A stretch of 54,430 bases of DNA from Candidatus Delongbacteria bacterium (lineage in GTDB: Bacteria; CAIWAD01): positions 1-54,430 of the forward strand of contig JBAYTZ010000021.1 of the NCBI GenBank assembly GCA_041675285.1, in the 5' to 3' direction. The notes under the pieces were generated by a model, which worked only from the letters and a program-made list of their open reading frames with translations, did not search any database and was not told the DNA's origin. Shown here piece by piece: positions 6,703 to 15,054 of this stretch (the stretch's first letter is position 1; every line of letters starts with the position of its first letter). The position numbers and the translations under genes are program-made.

Positions 6703-9603
6703 GTGGGCCACTTCCAGGATGTTGTCGAGCACCTCAAGCGCGAGCTGACCTTGGACTCGCTCTTGCCGCGGGCGGCTCAGGGAAAGCGAACCCTCTGCTG
6801 CCCCCTGCCGGGCCACGCCGACAAGACTCCCTCCTTCACCCACTACCGCGAAACCAACAGCTGGATCTGCTGGAGCCATCCGGGCGGGCGCTCTGCCGGC
6901 AGCGTGCTGGACTACCTGATGGCCGAACGGGGCGTGTCCTTCAAGGAGGCGGTGCAAATCGGCGCCGATCTCCTCGGCATCGAACTCAAGCCCCCAACGG
7001 AGGAGGAGAAGGTCGAGAGCGCAGCCCGCCGGCAGCGGGAGGATGTGCTGACCGTGCTGGCCCAGGTTTGCCATGGGTGGCTCCTGGGCGACAGCGACCT
7101 GGCGACCCGAGCACGGAGCTACCTGCACGACCGGGGCTTCACAGATGAGCTGATTCGCGCGCAGCGTGTGGGCCTCTTAGACATCCAGAAGCTCTTTCAG
7201 GTCAGGGAAAGCCATCCCTGGCTGGCGGGATTCAGCGAGGCGGACTTCGCAGCCGTAGGCCTGCGTGGCGAGAAAGGGAACGTCCTCTTCCTGGGTCCTC
7301 GGCTGGCCATTCCCCTGCTCGTCCGCCAGCGCGTGACGAGCTTCACCTTCCGTGCCCTGGAGCCCCAGGACAAGCGAAAGTACCTGCACCTGCCCGGGCC
7401 GGCCGGCCTCTACAATGAGGATGCTCTTCACCATCCGGGGCGCGAGGTCGTCCTCACCGAAGGCATCCCCGATTGCTGGACCCTCTTAGAGTGGGACATC
7501 CCATCCCTGGGTTGCCTGGGCGCGGAGGCCTCCAAACACGCGGTGCGCTTCGCCCGTCAGCGCCGCGTGACGCTGGTCTGGGACAACGATGCCACCGGCC
7601 GCGGCCGCGTTCTGAAATCGGCGCGGGCCCTCCAGGCCCAGATGCCGGACGGAGACGTGTGCATCCTGCACGTGCCGGGCGAGAAGGACATCAACGACTG
7701 GGCCCGGGCCGGCGGCACGAAGGAGGAATTCCAGGCGCTGCTGAAGGCCGCGCCGGACCTAATCGACTACCAGATCGACCTCCTGCCCGATGTGAAAGGT
7801 GGCGGCCGCCTGGGACGCGAAGAGCAGGAGCTGCTGCTGGCGATCATCGACGCCCTGCTGGCCCTGGACGACAACCTGCAGTCCGCGTACCTGAAGCGCA
7901 TCAGTCGCCGCATCGACACGCCCGTCAAAGGCCTGCGCGAGATGCTGAAGGATCGCGGCGCCAAGCGAAAAGAGGAGCTGCTGAAGTCCCCGCCGGAGGA
8001 TGGCGGGACGCAAGTGAGCCCCAGGCTTCTCTTCAAGGACACCGTGCCCTACGTCGCAGCATTGAACTTCAGCATCACGGACAAGGCCGTGGGCAACCTG
8101 GGCGTCTGGGTGACCGAAGTGGACGAGGATGGCGAGATCCCAGTCAAGTTCGTGGTGGAGTCTCGCGTCGACCTTGGGACTCCCCAGGTGTCCATCGTCC
8201 GCTACGCATCCCGAGCCATCAACGACAAGAAGCTCACGCGCTTCCCGGATCCGGACCTGCCTCGCTGGAACCTATCCAAATCCATCCCCAACAGTGTGGA
8301 GTGTTTCATGCACGACCCATCCGCCAACACGCCCAGCACGGCCGAGCTCTTCCTGGACATCCGTGCGCTCTTGAAGGAGTTCATCTGGTACCCGGCCGAG
8401 CACGAGTTCGACATAATCGCCCTCTGGATCATGATGACCTATGTCTACCCTCTCTTCGGGACCCTGGGCTACCTGCACTTCAACGGCATCACGGGATCCG
8501 GCAAGAGCCTCAGCCTGAACTTCATCCACCAGCTCGCCTTCAACGCGCGCAAGACCACCAACATCACCGACTCGGCCCTCTTCCGCCTGGTGCACGCCAA
8601 TCGCGCGACGGCCATCCTGGACGAGGCCGAGAAGCTCAGCTACCCCAAGCCCGGCACCATGGAAGCCGCGATCCGCACGACCTTCCTCGATTCCTACAAG
8701 GAAGGGTCCAGCGCGAGCCGGACCAACATGGACACGGGCCTCGTGGAGATCTTCGACACTTATGGGCCCAAGTGCTTCGGGTCCATCAACGAGATCGACC
8801 ATGTCTTCGGCAACCGCTGCATCGTCATCCGCAGCCTGAAGAAGCAGAAGGACGTGGTCCTAAAGGATCACGCCCAGAACGACCGTGAGATCAAGACCCG
8901 CACAGCGCTTCTGCGGAACCGCCTCCACTGCTGGGCGCTGACCAAATTCCATCTGCTGCACAAGATCTACACCGAGGACTTGATGGGCGCCCTGCCCGAC
9001 CTCTACAGCCGCGAGCGGGAGATCTGGCTGCCCCTGATCACCCTCGCCCACCAGGTGGATCGGGAGTCAGGGCAGGACGAAACCTGCTGTCTGGTGGACA
9101 CGCTGCTGAAGGCCCAGCGCGAGAAGTCGACGGAGCAGGAGGAGCGCGCGCGCCGCGAGAACCTGGACATCCTCATCCTGCAGACGCTACTGCAGTTGAT
9201 CACGGGCGAGGACCGCCGCGTGTACGAGCTCTTGTCCTTCCCGCACGAGTATTCCTCAGCCAAGCTCGCCGAGGCCCTTCACACCGAGCTACTGGAAGAC
9301 GGGCTCTGGCCCTTCGAAAAGAAACTCAGCGCCAACCGGTTGACGAACACGCTGAAGACCCACCACGTCATCAGCGAAGAGGACGTCCGCCGGCGCGTGG
9401 AGGGCGGCAAGCGGTCGCGCTCCATCCGGCTCTTGGAGGCGCCGCTGCATGACGCCCTCCGGCGCCTCCACGGGCAGGAGGACGACGACATGAAGCCTGG
9501 ACCCGCCAGCCTCAGTGAGGTGGCCCCGAACGACGCGGGCATCTCCCAGGCCGGCCAACCCGGTCCCGGCACGACCCCCGACATGGACCCTCTCCCCTTC
9601 TAA
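6703..9603 (+). CDS. TOPRIM primase fused to a P-loop ATPase/helicase
   Basis: A 966-residue protein starting at GTG 6703 behind AGGGGA. Residues 32-59 form a variant CHC2 zinc finger (C33, H38, C56, H59, with His where Cys is usual). Residues 247-300 hold TOPRIM motifs TEG (E253) and DND (D294, D296), as in DnaG. Residues 590-700 are a P-loop module: GITGSGKS (K601) and AILDEAEK (D640, E641), resembling phage DUF927/DUF3631-type ATPases more than DnaB. Role: laying down primers and driving the fork. The C terminus DMDPLPF is another acidic D-P-x-P-F tail. No DNA polymerase is visible in the window, so a host or distant phage polymerase must be used. Confidence 0.85.
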   Translation: MGHFQDVVEHLKRELTLDSLLPRAAQGKRTLCCPLPGHADKTPSFTHYRETNSWICWSHPGGRSAGSVLDYLMAERGVSFKEAVQIGADLLGIELKPPTEEEKVESAARRQREDVLTVLAQVCHGWLLGDSDLATRARSYLHDRGFTDELIRAQRVGLLDIQKLFQVRESHPWLAGFSEADFAAVGLRGEKGNVLFLGPRLAIPLLVRQRVTSFTFRALEPQDKRKYLHLPGPAGLYNEDALHHPGREVVLTEGIPDCWTLLEWDIPSLGCLGAEASKHAVRFARQRRVTLVWDNDATGRGRVLKSARALQAQMPDGDVCILHVPGEKDINDWARAGGTKEEFQALLKAAPDLIDYQIDLLPDVKGGGRLGREEQELLLAIIDALLALDDNLQSAYLKRISRRIDTPVKGLREMLKDRGAKRKEELLKSPPEDGGTQVSPRLLFKDTVPYVAALNFSITDKAVGNLGVWVTEVDEDGEIPVKFVVESRVDLGTPQVSIVRYASRAINDKKLTRFPDPDLPRWNLSKSIPNSVECFMHDPSANTPSTAELFLDIRALLKEFIWYPAEHEFDIIALWIMMTYVYPLFGTLGYLHFNGITGSGKSLSLNFIHQLAFNARKTTNITDSALFRLVHANRATAILDEAEKLSYPKPGTMEAAIRTTFLDSYKEGSSASRTNMDTGLVEIFDTYGPKCFGSINEIDHVFGNRCIVIRSLKKQKDVVLKDHAQNDREIKTRTALLRNRLHCWALTKFHLLHKIYTEDLMGALPDLYSREREIWLPLITLAHQVDRESGQDETCCLVDTLLKAQREKSTEQEERARRENLDILILQTLLQLITGEDRRVYELLSFPHEYSSAKLAEALHTELLEDGLWPFEKKLSANRLTNTLKTHHVISEEDVRRRVEGGKRSRSIRLLEAPLHDALRRLHGQEDDDMKPGPASLSEVAPNDAGISQAGQPGPGTTPDMDPLPF

Positions 9604-9618
9604 CGAAAGGAGCATCTC

Positions 9619-10938
9619 ATGGCCCGGCCTCCCCACCAGCTGGCGGACAGCTATCGCATCGTCGGTCTCAAGGCCGAGAACTTCATGCGCCTGAAGGCTG
9701 TGGAGATCGCCTTCGACCCGGCAGCCCACACGGCGCACCTCTCGGGCGAGAACGGCGAGGGCAAGACCAGCGTCATCCAGGCCATCTGGACGGCCCTGGG
9801 CGGCGCCAAGGTCGCGCCGCGCGAGCCCGTGCACGCGGGTTCGGATCAAGCGGAGATCGTCCTGGACATGGCGCCGTCGGACGATGCGCGCCCGGACAGC
9901 CCGCGGCGGATCCGCGTGACCCGCACGGTCACGGCGGAGGGCGGCTGGGGCCTCAAGCTTTGGACCCCGGACAAGGGGAGCTTCCCCAGCCCCCAAGCGA
10001 TCCTGGACGCCTTCTTCAACACGCTGACTTTCGACCCCAGCGAGTTCATTCGCATGAAGCCGGAGGGCCGCAGCCGCGTCTTGATCGACATGGCCGGGAT
10101 CGGCGAGACCATCAAGGAACTGAAGAAGCGACGCCAATCGATCTACGACGAGCGCACCGACGTGAACCGGGACCTCAAGGCCTCTGAGAGCCGGCTGGAA
10201 GCCCTGCCCATGCCGGCACCGAACACGCCGGCGGTGGTCAGTCTGACGCAGCTCTCAAGCGAGCTGGAAGACGCGCGACGGGTGAAGAAAGGCAACGACG
10301 CCACACGGCAGGCGCTGGTGGACCTGCGCCATACGCACGGCGAAGCCAGGGCGGAGGTGACACGCCTTGAAGGTGAGCTGCAAGCCGCGCGCGACCGTGT
10401 GGTCCAGCTGGTGGAGGACGGACGCGTGGCCAAGGCCCAGGTGGATGCGCTGGTGGACCCAGATCTGACGGCCCTTGTGGAGTGCCTGGCCACGGCGGAA
10501 GAGACGAACGAGCGGGCCCGCGCGGCGGCGCGCCACCGGGAAGAGGAGGACAACAGGGCACGTCTGCAGAAGGAGACCCAGGACCTGACGACCCGTATCG
10601 ATGCCGTGGACGACGAGATCGGTCAGGTGATCCTGGCCGCGCACTTCCCCATCGGTGGCTTGTCCATCACGGACGAGGGCGTCGTGCTCTACCAGGGCAT
10701 GCCCTTCGAGCAGGCCAGCGATGCCCAGCGCTTGGAGGTTTCCCTGGCCATGGGCGCGGCCATGCACCCGAAGCTCAGATTTCTGGCCCTGCGCGAGGCT
10801 TCCATGATGACTGAAAAGACCCGGGCGCGCGTGGCCGCCTGGGCGGCTGAACAGGGCGTACTGGTCCTGATGGAGCTCGCCACAAGCGAGCAGGTGGGCG
10901 TGCACATCGTGGACGGCGAGGTGGCGAGTGGGATCTGA
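9619..10938 (+). CDS. SbcC/RecF-like ABC ATPase with shortened coiled coil
   Basis: A 439-residue protein behind AAAGGAG. Residues 13-50 contain an SMC/RecF-type head start with Walker A GENGEGKTS (K49). Residues about 175-335 are a heptad-rich coiled coil without a zinc hook. The second head half has a signature-like ASDAQRLEVSLAMG and then PKLRFLALREASMM, where the Walker B acidic pair is replaced by Arg-Glu. That substitution is familiar in phage SbcC-like proteins and suggests weakened ATP hydrolysis. No SbcD nuclease is adjacent. Likely role: DNA-end or ssDNA handling with the RecB-type nuclease at 15055. The next gene starts inside its last codons. Confidence 0.75.
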   Translation: MARPPHQLADSYRIVGLKAENFMRLKAVEIAFDPAAHTAHLSGENGEGKTSVIQAIWTALGGAKVAPREPVHAGSDQAEIVLDMAPSDDARPDSPRRIRVTRTVTAEGGWGLKLWTPDKGSFPSPQAILDAFFNTLTFDPSEFIRMKPEGRSRVLIDMAGIGETIKELKKRRQSIYDERTDVNRDLKASESRLEALPMPAPNTPAVVSLTQLSSELEDARRVKKGNDATRQALVDLRHTHGEARAEVTRLEGELQAARDRVVQLVEDGRVAKAQVDALVDPDLTALVECLATAEETNERARAAARHREEEDNRARLQKETQDLTTRIDAVDDEIGQVILAAHFPIGGLSITDEGVVLYQGMPFEQASDAQRLEVSLAMGAAMHPKLRFLALREASMMTEKTRARVAAWAAEQGVLVLMELATSEQVGVHIVDGEVASGI

Positions 10939-11542
10939 CGCCATCGATCACTGGCCGTCGGGGGAACGTCCCGTCTACTTCGCCACGGCGGATGCCTGGA
11001 GGATTCTTGAGATCGTGGAGCGAGACACGCTTTCCAATGACGCGCGCCTTACGCTGCTGACGCCCTTCGCCACGCGCGACATCCGCGGGGCCTACTTCCT
11101 GACGCGCGACCGGGCCGCTCTCGCCCGGCAGCACGTGCTGATGTCGGGAGTGGACAGAGGGCAAACGGCGCGCGGTAGCGCCCGGATCTTGCTCAGACGC
11201 GCCTTTGAGCGGGTCCGCTTGCGGGAGGCGGCGGCCCAGATGGAGTGCGAGCGGGAGTCGATTCGTGCCCACTTCAAGGCCTCGCCACCCCCCTGTGTGG
11301 GCTATCGCCACCGCAGCACGCGCAGGGCGCTGGATCTGGCCACCAGCAGGCAGCCGCTCCTCATCCGCGTGCGCAAGCTCTTGGAACTGCAGCCAGGCGT
11401 CCTTCGCTCCGCCGCGGCCGCCCTCCGGGACCCGGCGTCCACCCGGGTCCTCTATCCCCGCTGGCCGACCGCGGACGAGCGCGAACAGGTCGCGGGCATC
11501 CTGGATCTAGCGCTTGACCTGCTGCAGGACCTGGCCAGATGA
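10928..11542 (+). CDS. Unknown protein, translationally coupled to the SbcC-like ATPase
   Basis: A 204-residue protein from GTG 10928, overlapping the ATPase stop by 11 bases, which implies coupled translation and perhaps a joint function. It is basic and helical, with a plausible HTH near residues 90-115 (RVRLREAAAQMECERESIRA resembles a 'recruit-and-split' helix pair). I do not recognise a family. A DNA-binding partner of the ATPase is possible; an HTH regulator is the alternative. Downstream RBS GGGAGG for the next gene lies 20 bases on, so the operon continues. Confidence 0.55.
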   Translation: MGSDAIDHWPSGERPVYFATADAWRILEIVERDTLSNDARLTLLTPFATRDIRGAYFLTRDRAALARQHVLMSGVDRGQTARGSARILLRRAFERVRLREAAAQMECERESIRAHFKASPPPCVGYRHRSTRRALDLATSRQPLLIRVRKLLELQPGVLRSAAAALRDPASTRVLYPRWPTADEREQVAGILDLALDLLQDLAR

Positions 11543-11562
11543 AGCTCGGGAGGGCCTGATCC

Positions 11563-11982
11563 ATGGGTAGAAAGAAGTCAGCGCGAGCGAAGGAGCGCCG
11601 GCCGCATACGCGCGAGGAGATCGGCACGGACATTCGCTGGGTGAACTGGGATCTCCTGGCCGCCTTTGGTGAAGATGAGCGAGGCTACACTTATCTGGCC
11701 GCGATCCTGCGCTACTGCTGCGTCGAGGACCGATCGACGGAGTGGATGGAGCTTCTGGTGGACCGCGCGCGGGCTGCCCATGGGCGGGCCGGACACGGGG
11801 TTCCCGGCCAGTTCGCCGCCCTGCGCGTCTTCCGCCGCGCGGGACTGGTCATCCTGCACAAGCTCATGGACGAGCTGGGCGTGGGGAAGCCCATGCGACC
11901 TCGCGCAGCCTTCTACTCTCCAATCACCGAGCAGCTCGTGATCGTCACCACCCACTGGAAGACGGTGGACAAGACCGAGTAG
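11563..11982 (+). CDS. Unknown phage early protein
   Basis: A 139-residue protein, ATG 11563 preceded by GGGAGG. The N terminus is strongly basic (MGRKKSARAKERRPHTREE), the centre is helical with a Cys-Cys pair (ILRYCCVED), and the C terminus has beta-type strands. No motif recognised. The basic leader suggests nucleic-acid contact. It is the last gene before the second copy of the 39-nt repeat, probably closing the replication operon. Confidence 0.55.
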   Translation: MGRKKSARAKERRPHTREEIGTDIRWVNWDLLAAFGEDERGYTYLAAILRYCCVEDRSTEWMELLVDRARAAHGRAGHGVPGQFAALRVFRRAGLVILHKLMDELGVGKPMRPRAAFYSPITEQLVIVTTHWKTVDKTE

Positions 11983-12038
11983 CCCTGCGGAAGGGGCCTT
12001 GTCCCCACCGCACTTTCTGCCTTTTCTTCGGCCTCCCT

Positions 12039-12077
12039 GTCCGATTTCAGGTCCATCGCCGCCCCTTTGGTGGGAAA
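12039..12077 (+). repeat. Copy 2 of the 39-nt intercistronic repeat
   Basis: It matches 1421-1459 at 35 of 39 positions in the same orientation. A GGGG/CCCC hairpin and a T-rich stretch lie just upstream (about 11991-12029), so this gap may end one transcript and start another. That makes a promoter or operator role for the repeat plausible. Confidence 0.6.
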
Positions 12078-12106
12078 CACCAAGACGCGCGAGAGGCCGC
12101 CCTTCC

Positions 12107-12382
12107 ATGAACACGCCCATTGTCGCGCCGGAACAAGCCCGGCGCCAAGAGATCCTGGACGAGATCTTCCGCCAGCTCGGCTACGCTCCGCCCCTCCTGC
12201 CGGCCTTCCTATCGGAAACCGAACTGGCCAAGGTCTTGCTCACCACCGCCTCGGCCTTGCGGACACGGCGCTGGGAAGGCGCTCCGATGCCCCCCCACCT
12301 CAAGATTGGCCGGCCCGTTCTCTACCGCCCGGCCGATGTCGTCGACTTCATCCTCATCCACTTCAATGGAGCCACCCTATGA
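12107..12382 (+). CDS. AlpA/excisionase-like winged-helix DNA-binding protein
   Basis: A 91-residue protein. The start is set at ATG 12107; the frame is open upstream, but that part lies in the repeat and has no coding character. Residues about 34-80 follow the MerR/AlpA excisionase pattern: an HTH (LSETELAKVLLTTASALRTR) followed by a wing with basic LKIGRPVLYRPADVVDFI. Known: such proteins act as excisionases or activate integrase genes. The window's recombinase lies 21 kb away, so pairing is uncertain. It overlaps the next start by 4 bases (ATGA). Confidence 0.65.
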   Translation: MNTPIVAPEQARRQEILDEIFRQLGYAPPLLPAFLSETELAKVLLTTASALRTRRWEGAPMPPHLKIGRPVLYRPADVVDFILIHFNGATL

Positions 12383-12855
12383 ATCACCCCATTGTCCTTG
12401 GGGGCCTGGCTGTGCTCAGCCTGCCTGGCGTTTGGATCTGGTACCGGGCTACCGTGCGCCGCCGCGTGGCCAGCGAGCAGGCGACGTGGCGCCGACAGCT
12501 CGCGCGTGGTGTGGCGGAGGCGTCCCAGGCCACGGCTGAGATCTCCGAGGCCGCCGCCGCGGCGTTGGGGGTCCTGGGCGAGGTCCTCCAGGGAACGGGC
12601 ACGCTGGGCGTGCTCGAATCCAGCGTGCTCTTTGAGCGCGTCAAGGCCGGCAAGATCCTGGACGACAAGCGCGCCCGGGAGGCGCTCCTCCTGCGCGTGG
12701 CCGCCTTGCTGCAAGGGATCGCCGGGGCCCGCGAGCTTGCCCATGTCATGCTGCCCGAGACCCGCCGTGACAAGGCTCTGAAGAGCGACGTCGTCGCCAT
12801 CCTGGACGTCACCCTGGACGCCGACCGGGCGGCAGCCACCGCGTCCGCCACCTGA
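12379..12855 (+). CDS. Single-pass membrane protein of unknown function
   Basis: A 158-residue protein starting at ATG 12379 within the previous stop. Residues 5-25 (VLGGLAVLSLPGVWIWY) form one clear transmembrane helix followed by basic RRRVASEQ, so the rest probably faces the cytoplasm. The body is alanine-rich amphipathic helix, probably coiled coil. No family recognised. A superinfection-exclusion or membrane-anchoring role for the replication complex is conceivable but not shown. Confidence 0.6.
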   Translation: MNHPIVLGGLAVLSLPGVWIWYRATVRRRVASEQATWRRQLARGVAEASQATAEISEAAAAALGVLGEVLQGTGTLGVLESSVLFERVKAGKILDDKRAREALLLRVAALLQGIAGARELAHVMLPETRRDKALKSDVVAILDVTLDADRAAATASAT

Positions 12856-12883
12856 CACACCCACCCATCGGAGGACCTGAACT

Positions 12884-13423
12884 GTGGACAAGAACCCCGC
12901 AAACGGAAAGCCGAGCGCCACGGACCTGGACCATTATGACCATCTCCTGGCGCGTGTGCTACGCCTGCAGGAGCTGACGCGCTGCGAGGGATGGAGCGAG
13001 GTGGCGGACACGCTTGCCGCACTCAGCGCCGATGCCACGCGCAAGCTGGAGTCCGCCGAGAAGATGAACGACGTGATCCGCTGCCAGGTCGCCATTGCCC
13101 TGGTGCGTGAGCAGAAGGCCCCGCTGCGCCAGGCCGTGGACGATCTGAACGAGCACTGCGAGCGCTACCCGCTCTTCGCCCAGGACTTCCCATGCCGGGC
13201 GGATTTCAACGAGCTGGACAGTCGCGTGACGCTGATCGGGCTGGGAACGCTGAGCGATCTGCCCATCCCACCGGACCTCAGGGCAGGGGAGGAGATCGAG
13301 GCGCCCAGTGGCCGGACCGATGGGACGTCCCGGCACCGGCGCCGTGTCCACGCTCCCAGCCCCGCCTCCCCCTCTCTTCCGGAGGAAAGCCATCCCGAGC
13401 CCGGTGATCCCTTCGACGATTGA
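12884..13423 (+). CDS. Unknown early protein with acidic D-P-F tail
   Basis: A 179-residue protein from GTG 12884 with GGAGG ten bases upstream. Residues 10-125 are helical, with a few conserved-looking Cys (RCEG, IRCQV, HCERY, FPCRAD) but no recognised motif. The last 45 residues are a disordered Pro/Ser/Arg linker ending in PEPGDPFDD, the same acidic tail type found on the SSB-like, helicase and primase proteins. Context and tail suggest a replisome accessory protein, although this is inference. Confidence 0.6.
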   Translation: MDKNPANGKPSATDLDHYDHLLARVLRLQELTRCEGWSEVADTLAALSADATRKLESAEKMNDVIRCQVAIALVREQKAPLRQAVDDLNEHCERYPLFAQDFPCRADFNELDSRVTLIGLGTLSDLPIPPDLRAGEEIEAPSGRTDGTSRHRRRVHAPSPASPSLPEESHPEPGDPFDD

Positions 13424-13482
13424 CACCCCACACACGTGCCGGGGCGCCTGTAGGTCCCGGCCCCGCTTAAGGGCACCACTCC

Positions 13483-13851
13483 ATGACTGCATTCTCCCAT
13501 CGTCACCTGCTTGAGCGCCTGCGGGCGGACCACGGCTATTCGGCGCGCAGCGCCAAGTCCGTCCTGCAGGACGTGCTGTCTGTCCTCTTGGACCAGCTTG
13601 AGGATCTCCAGATCGGCGACTCGCTGACGCTCACGCATCTGGGCCGCCTGGAATGCCAGGCACCCAAGGCCCGGCGCTGGGCGTGGCCGCGCGAGCCGGG
13701 ATCCCGAGACCTGCCGCTTCCCACCCGCCGGATTCGCTTCACGCCCGCCGCCTTCCTGGCTGCGAGTCTGCGGTCCAAGCAGGCACGGATTTCCACGGCA
13801 GACCCTCGCGCCGACGAAACGCACCCCGCGCGCGAGGACCCTGGGCCATGA
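13483..13851 (+). CDS. HU/IHF-family-like DNA-bending protein
   Basis: A 122-residue protein from ATG 13483. The N-terminal helices (LLERLRADHGYSARSAKSVL) and then IGDSLTLTHLGRLE match the HU/IHF layout: two helices, a turn, then strand 'xLxxxGxF'. PTRRIRFTPAAFLAASL fits the closing strands and helix (HU: 'RFxPgKxLK'). The arm region is shorter and proline/tryptophan-rich compared with canonical HU, and a tail of about 30 residues extends past the domain. Role: bending DNA at the nearby origin-like or operator region, or in packaging. A weaker alternative is an unrelated small basic protein. Confidence 0.6.
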   Translation: MTAFSHRHLLERLRADHGYSARSAKSVLQDVLSVLLDQLEDLQIGDSLTLTHLGRLECQAPKARRWAWPREPGSRDLPLPTRRIRFTPAAFLAASLRSKQARISTADPRADETHPAREDPGP

Positions 13852-13934
13852 TGCAGGGCTCGCAGGTCACGGGTCTGGGCCCTCCCGCGCCTGGCGCCAG
13901 AGCACATCGCCACCAACCCGCCAACAAGACCCCA

Positions 13935-13972
13935 CGCCCCTGGTGGCCACCGTGCGCAGCCAGGGGCGCCTT
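13935..13972 (+). terminator. Intrinsic terminator-like hairpin
   Basis: CGCCCCTGG (13935-13943) pairs with CCAGGGGCG (13960-13968) around a 16-base loop, followed by CCTTTC. It sits between the HU-like gene and the HTH gene. The T run is short. Confidence 0.5.
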
Positions 13973-13995
13973 TCACTCCAAGGAGACTCCCGGTC

Positions 13996-14490
13996 ATGCC
14001 CATCGCCCCTGAAATCATGCAATACCTCGCCCGGCGCGAGAAGAAACTCCTCGACCACGTGACCGTCCAGACCTCAAGCGCGCTTGAGCACTTCCGCCAG
14101 ACCCATCCGGGCATGCAGGGCACGGAGCAGCTAAGCGAGCGACTCCTGCACCTGGAACGCCGCGTGGCCGCCCTCTGGGACCTGGTGTCGCGCACGCATC
14201 CCAAGGAAGCCGTCAACCCCGTCCCCAAGGTCAAGCGCGACAGCCAGGGCCGCGTTGTCGACGAGCTCCTGCGCGACCTGATCTACGCCCGATCCGACAC
14301 CGGCCTGTCCAAGACCCAGCTGGCGCGTGTGCTGAACGTCCACGTGCGCACGCTCACCAATTGGCTGAACCGCCGAAAGGCCCCGCTTGATGCGACCACG
14401 CGCAGCATGCTCAGGGAGTGGATCGATGAGTCGAGGCACGCCGGCGGTCGGCAAATCCGCGCCTGGAAGGGGGAGTCCGATGAGGCGTGA
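13996..14490 (+). CDS. Cro/XRE-type helix-turn-helix protein with coiled-coil N terminus
   Basis: A 164-residue protein, ATG 13996 behind CAAGGAG. Residues about 10-75 are a helical, probably dimerising part. Residues about 98-145 form an HTH: GLSKTQLARVLNVHVRTLTN and WLNRRKAPLDATTRSML, with the 'LSxxxLAxxLxVxxxTLxxW' pattern of XRE/Cro repressors. Its position just before a non-coding control-like region (14491-15054) and the paired operators at 16435-16481 makes it the best candidate repressor or replication initiator for those sites. Which DNA it binds is not shown. Confidence 0.7.
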   Translation: MPIAPEIMQYLARREKKLLDHVTVQTSSALEHFRQTHPGMQGTEQLSERLLHLERRVAALWDLVSRTHPKEAVNPVPKVKRDSQGRVVDELLRDLIYARSDTGLSKTQLARVLNVHVRTLTNWLNRRKAPLDATTRSMLREWIDESRHAGGRQIRAWKGESDEA

Positions 14491-14753
14491 TCAGCGATCG
14501 ATGGGACGAGCTTGTTCAGGCGGCAGGGGTTCGGAACGGGTCTGGTGGGCCAAGGGTCCAGTCAGGCTGAGCGAAGTTGTATCACAAGAAAAACTCGTTT
14601 GGAACTCTAGCCCACTGGACCTGTTCCAGAATCAGATTTCCGCCCAGGCCATCGGGCGTGGAATCAGCTTGGATGGCCCAGTGGCCCAACGATATGCAAA
14701 CTATCAGGGGAGTGCGCGCTCTCCCTCTAAAAGCCCGCGGGATCGGGGACACT

Positions 14754-14793
14754 CGACGACTGATCATTTTTCTTTTTTAAAGAAGAGTCGTTG
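14754..14793 (+). repeat. AT-rich inverted repeat
   Basis: CGACGACT (14754-14761) pairs with AGTCGTTG (14786-14793, one G-U). The inner TTCTTT and AAAGAA also pair. It could be a bidirectional terminator or an unwinding element. Confidence 0.5.
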
Positions 14794-14952
14794 TGCGTCC
14801 TGGAGCCTGCGGGCAGGCGCTGGAGAGAGAGCGCGCAAAAGCCACTTGCCATGCTATTGGAAAAAGCCATCGGGCACGCCACACATCACACGCCCGCGCT
14901 GTTTCCCGCTAACCGACGGTTCCCCCTTTGGCGTCCCCCGCGCCGCCCGCCC

Positions 14953-15010
14953 GCGCCACGCCCGCACTAGCTGGCGCCACGCCCGCACCAGCTGGCGCCA
15001 CGTGCCCGCC
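14953..15010 (+). repeat. Iteron-like 21-bp tandem repeat, about 2.8 copies
   Basis: Unit GCGCCACGCCCGCACYAGCTG occurs at 14953-14973 and 14974-14994 (one difference), with a third partial copy, GCGCCACGTGCCCGCC, at 14995-15010. Each junction creates the palindrome TGGCGCCA. The 21-bp period equals two DNA turns, as for protein-binding iterons. It lies 44 bases upstream of the RecB-type nuclease start, so it may control that gene. Confidence 0.6.
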
Positions 15011-15054
15011 GTGACCTTCCAGCCAACTCGCCAAGCCACCACGAGGACCCGCCC

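Larger units (their letters stand above)
14491..15054 (+). other. Non-coding control region, possible replication origin
   Basis: This stretch is 564 bases without a credible gene; one open frame overlaps the HTH gene but has shadow-type composition. It holds a short AT-rich block (TTTTTCTTTTTTAAAGAAGA near 14768-14786), an outer 8-bp inverted repeat around that block, purine-rich GGAGAGAGAG at 14821, and three head-to-tail 21-bp repeats at 14953-15010. AT-rich plus iteron-like repeats beside an HTH protein is the layout of a phage origin or a major switch region. Function is inference. Confidence 0.4.
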
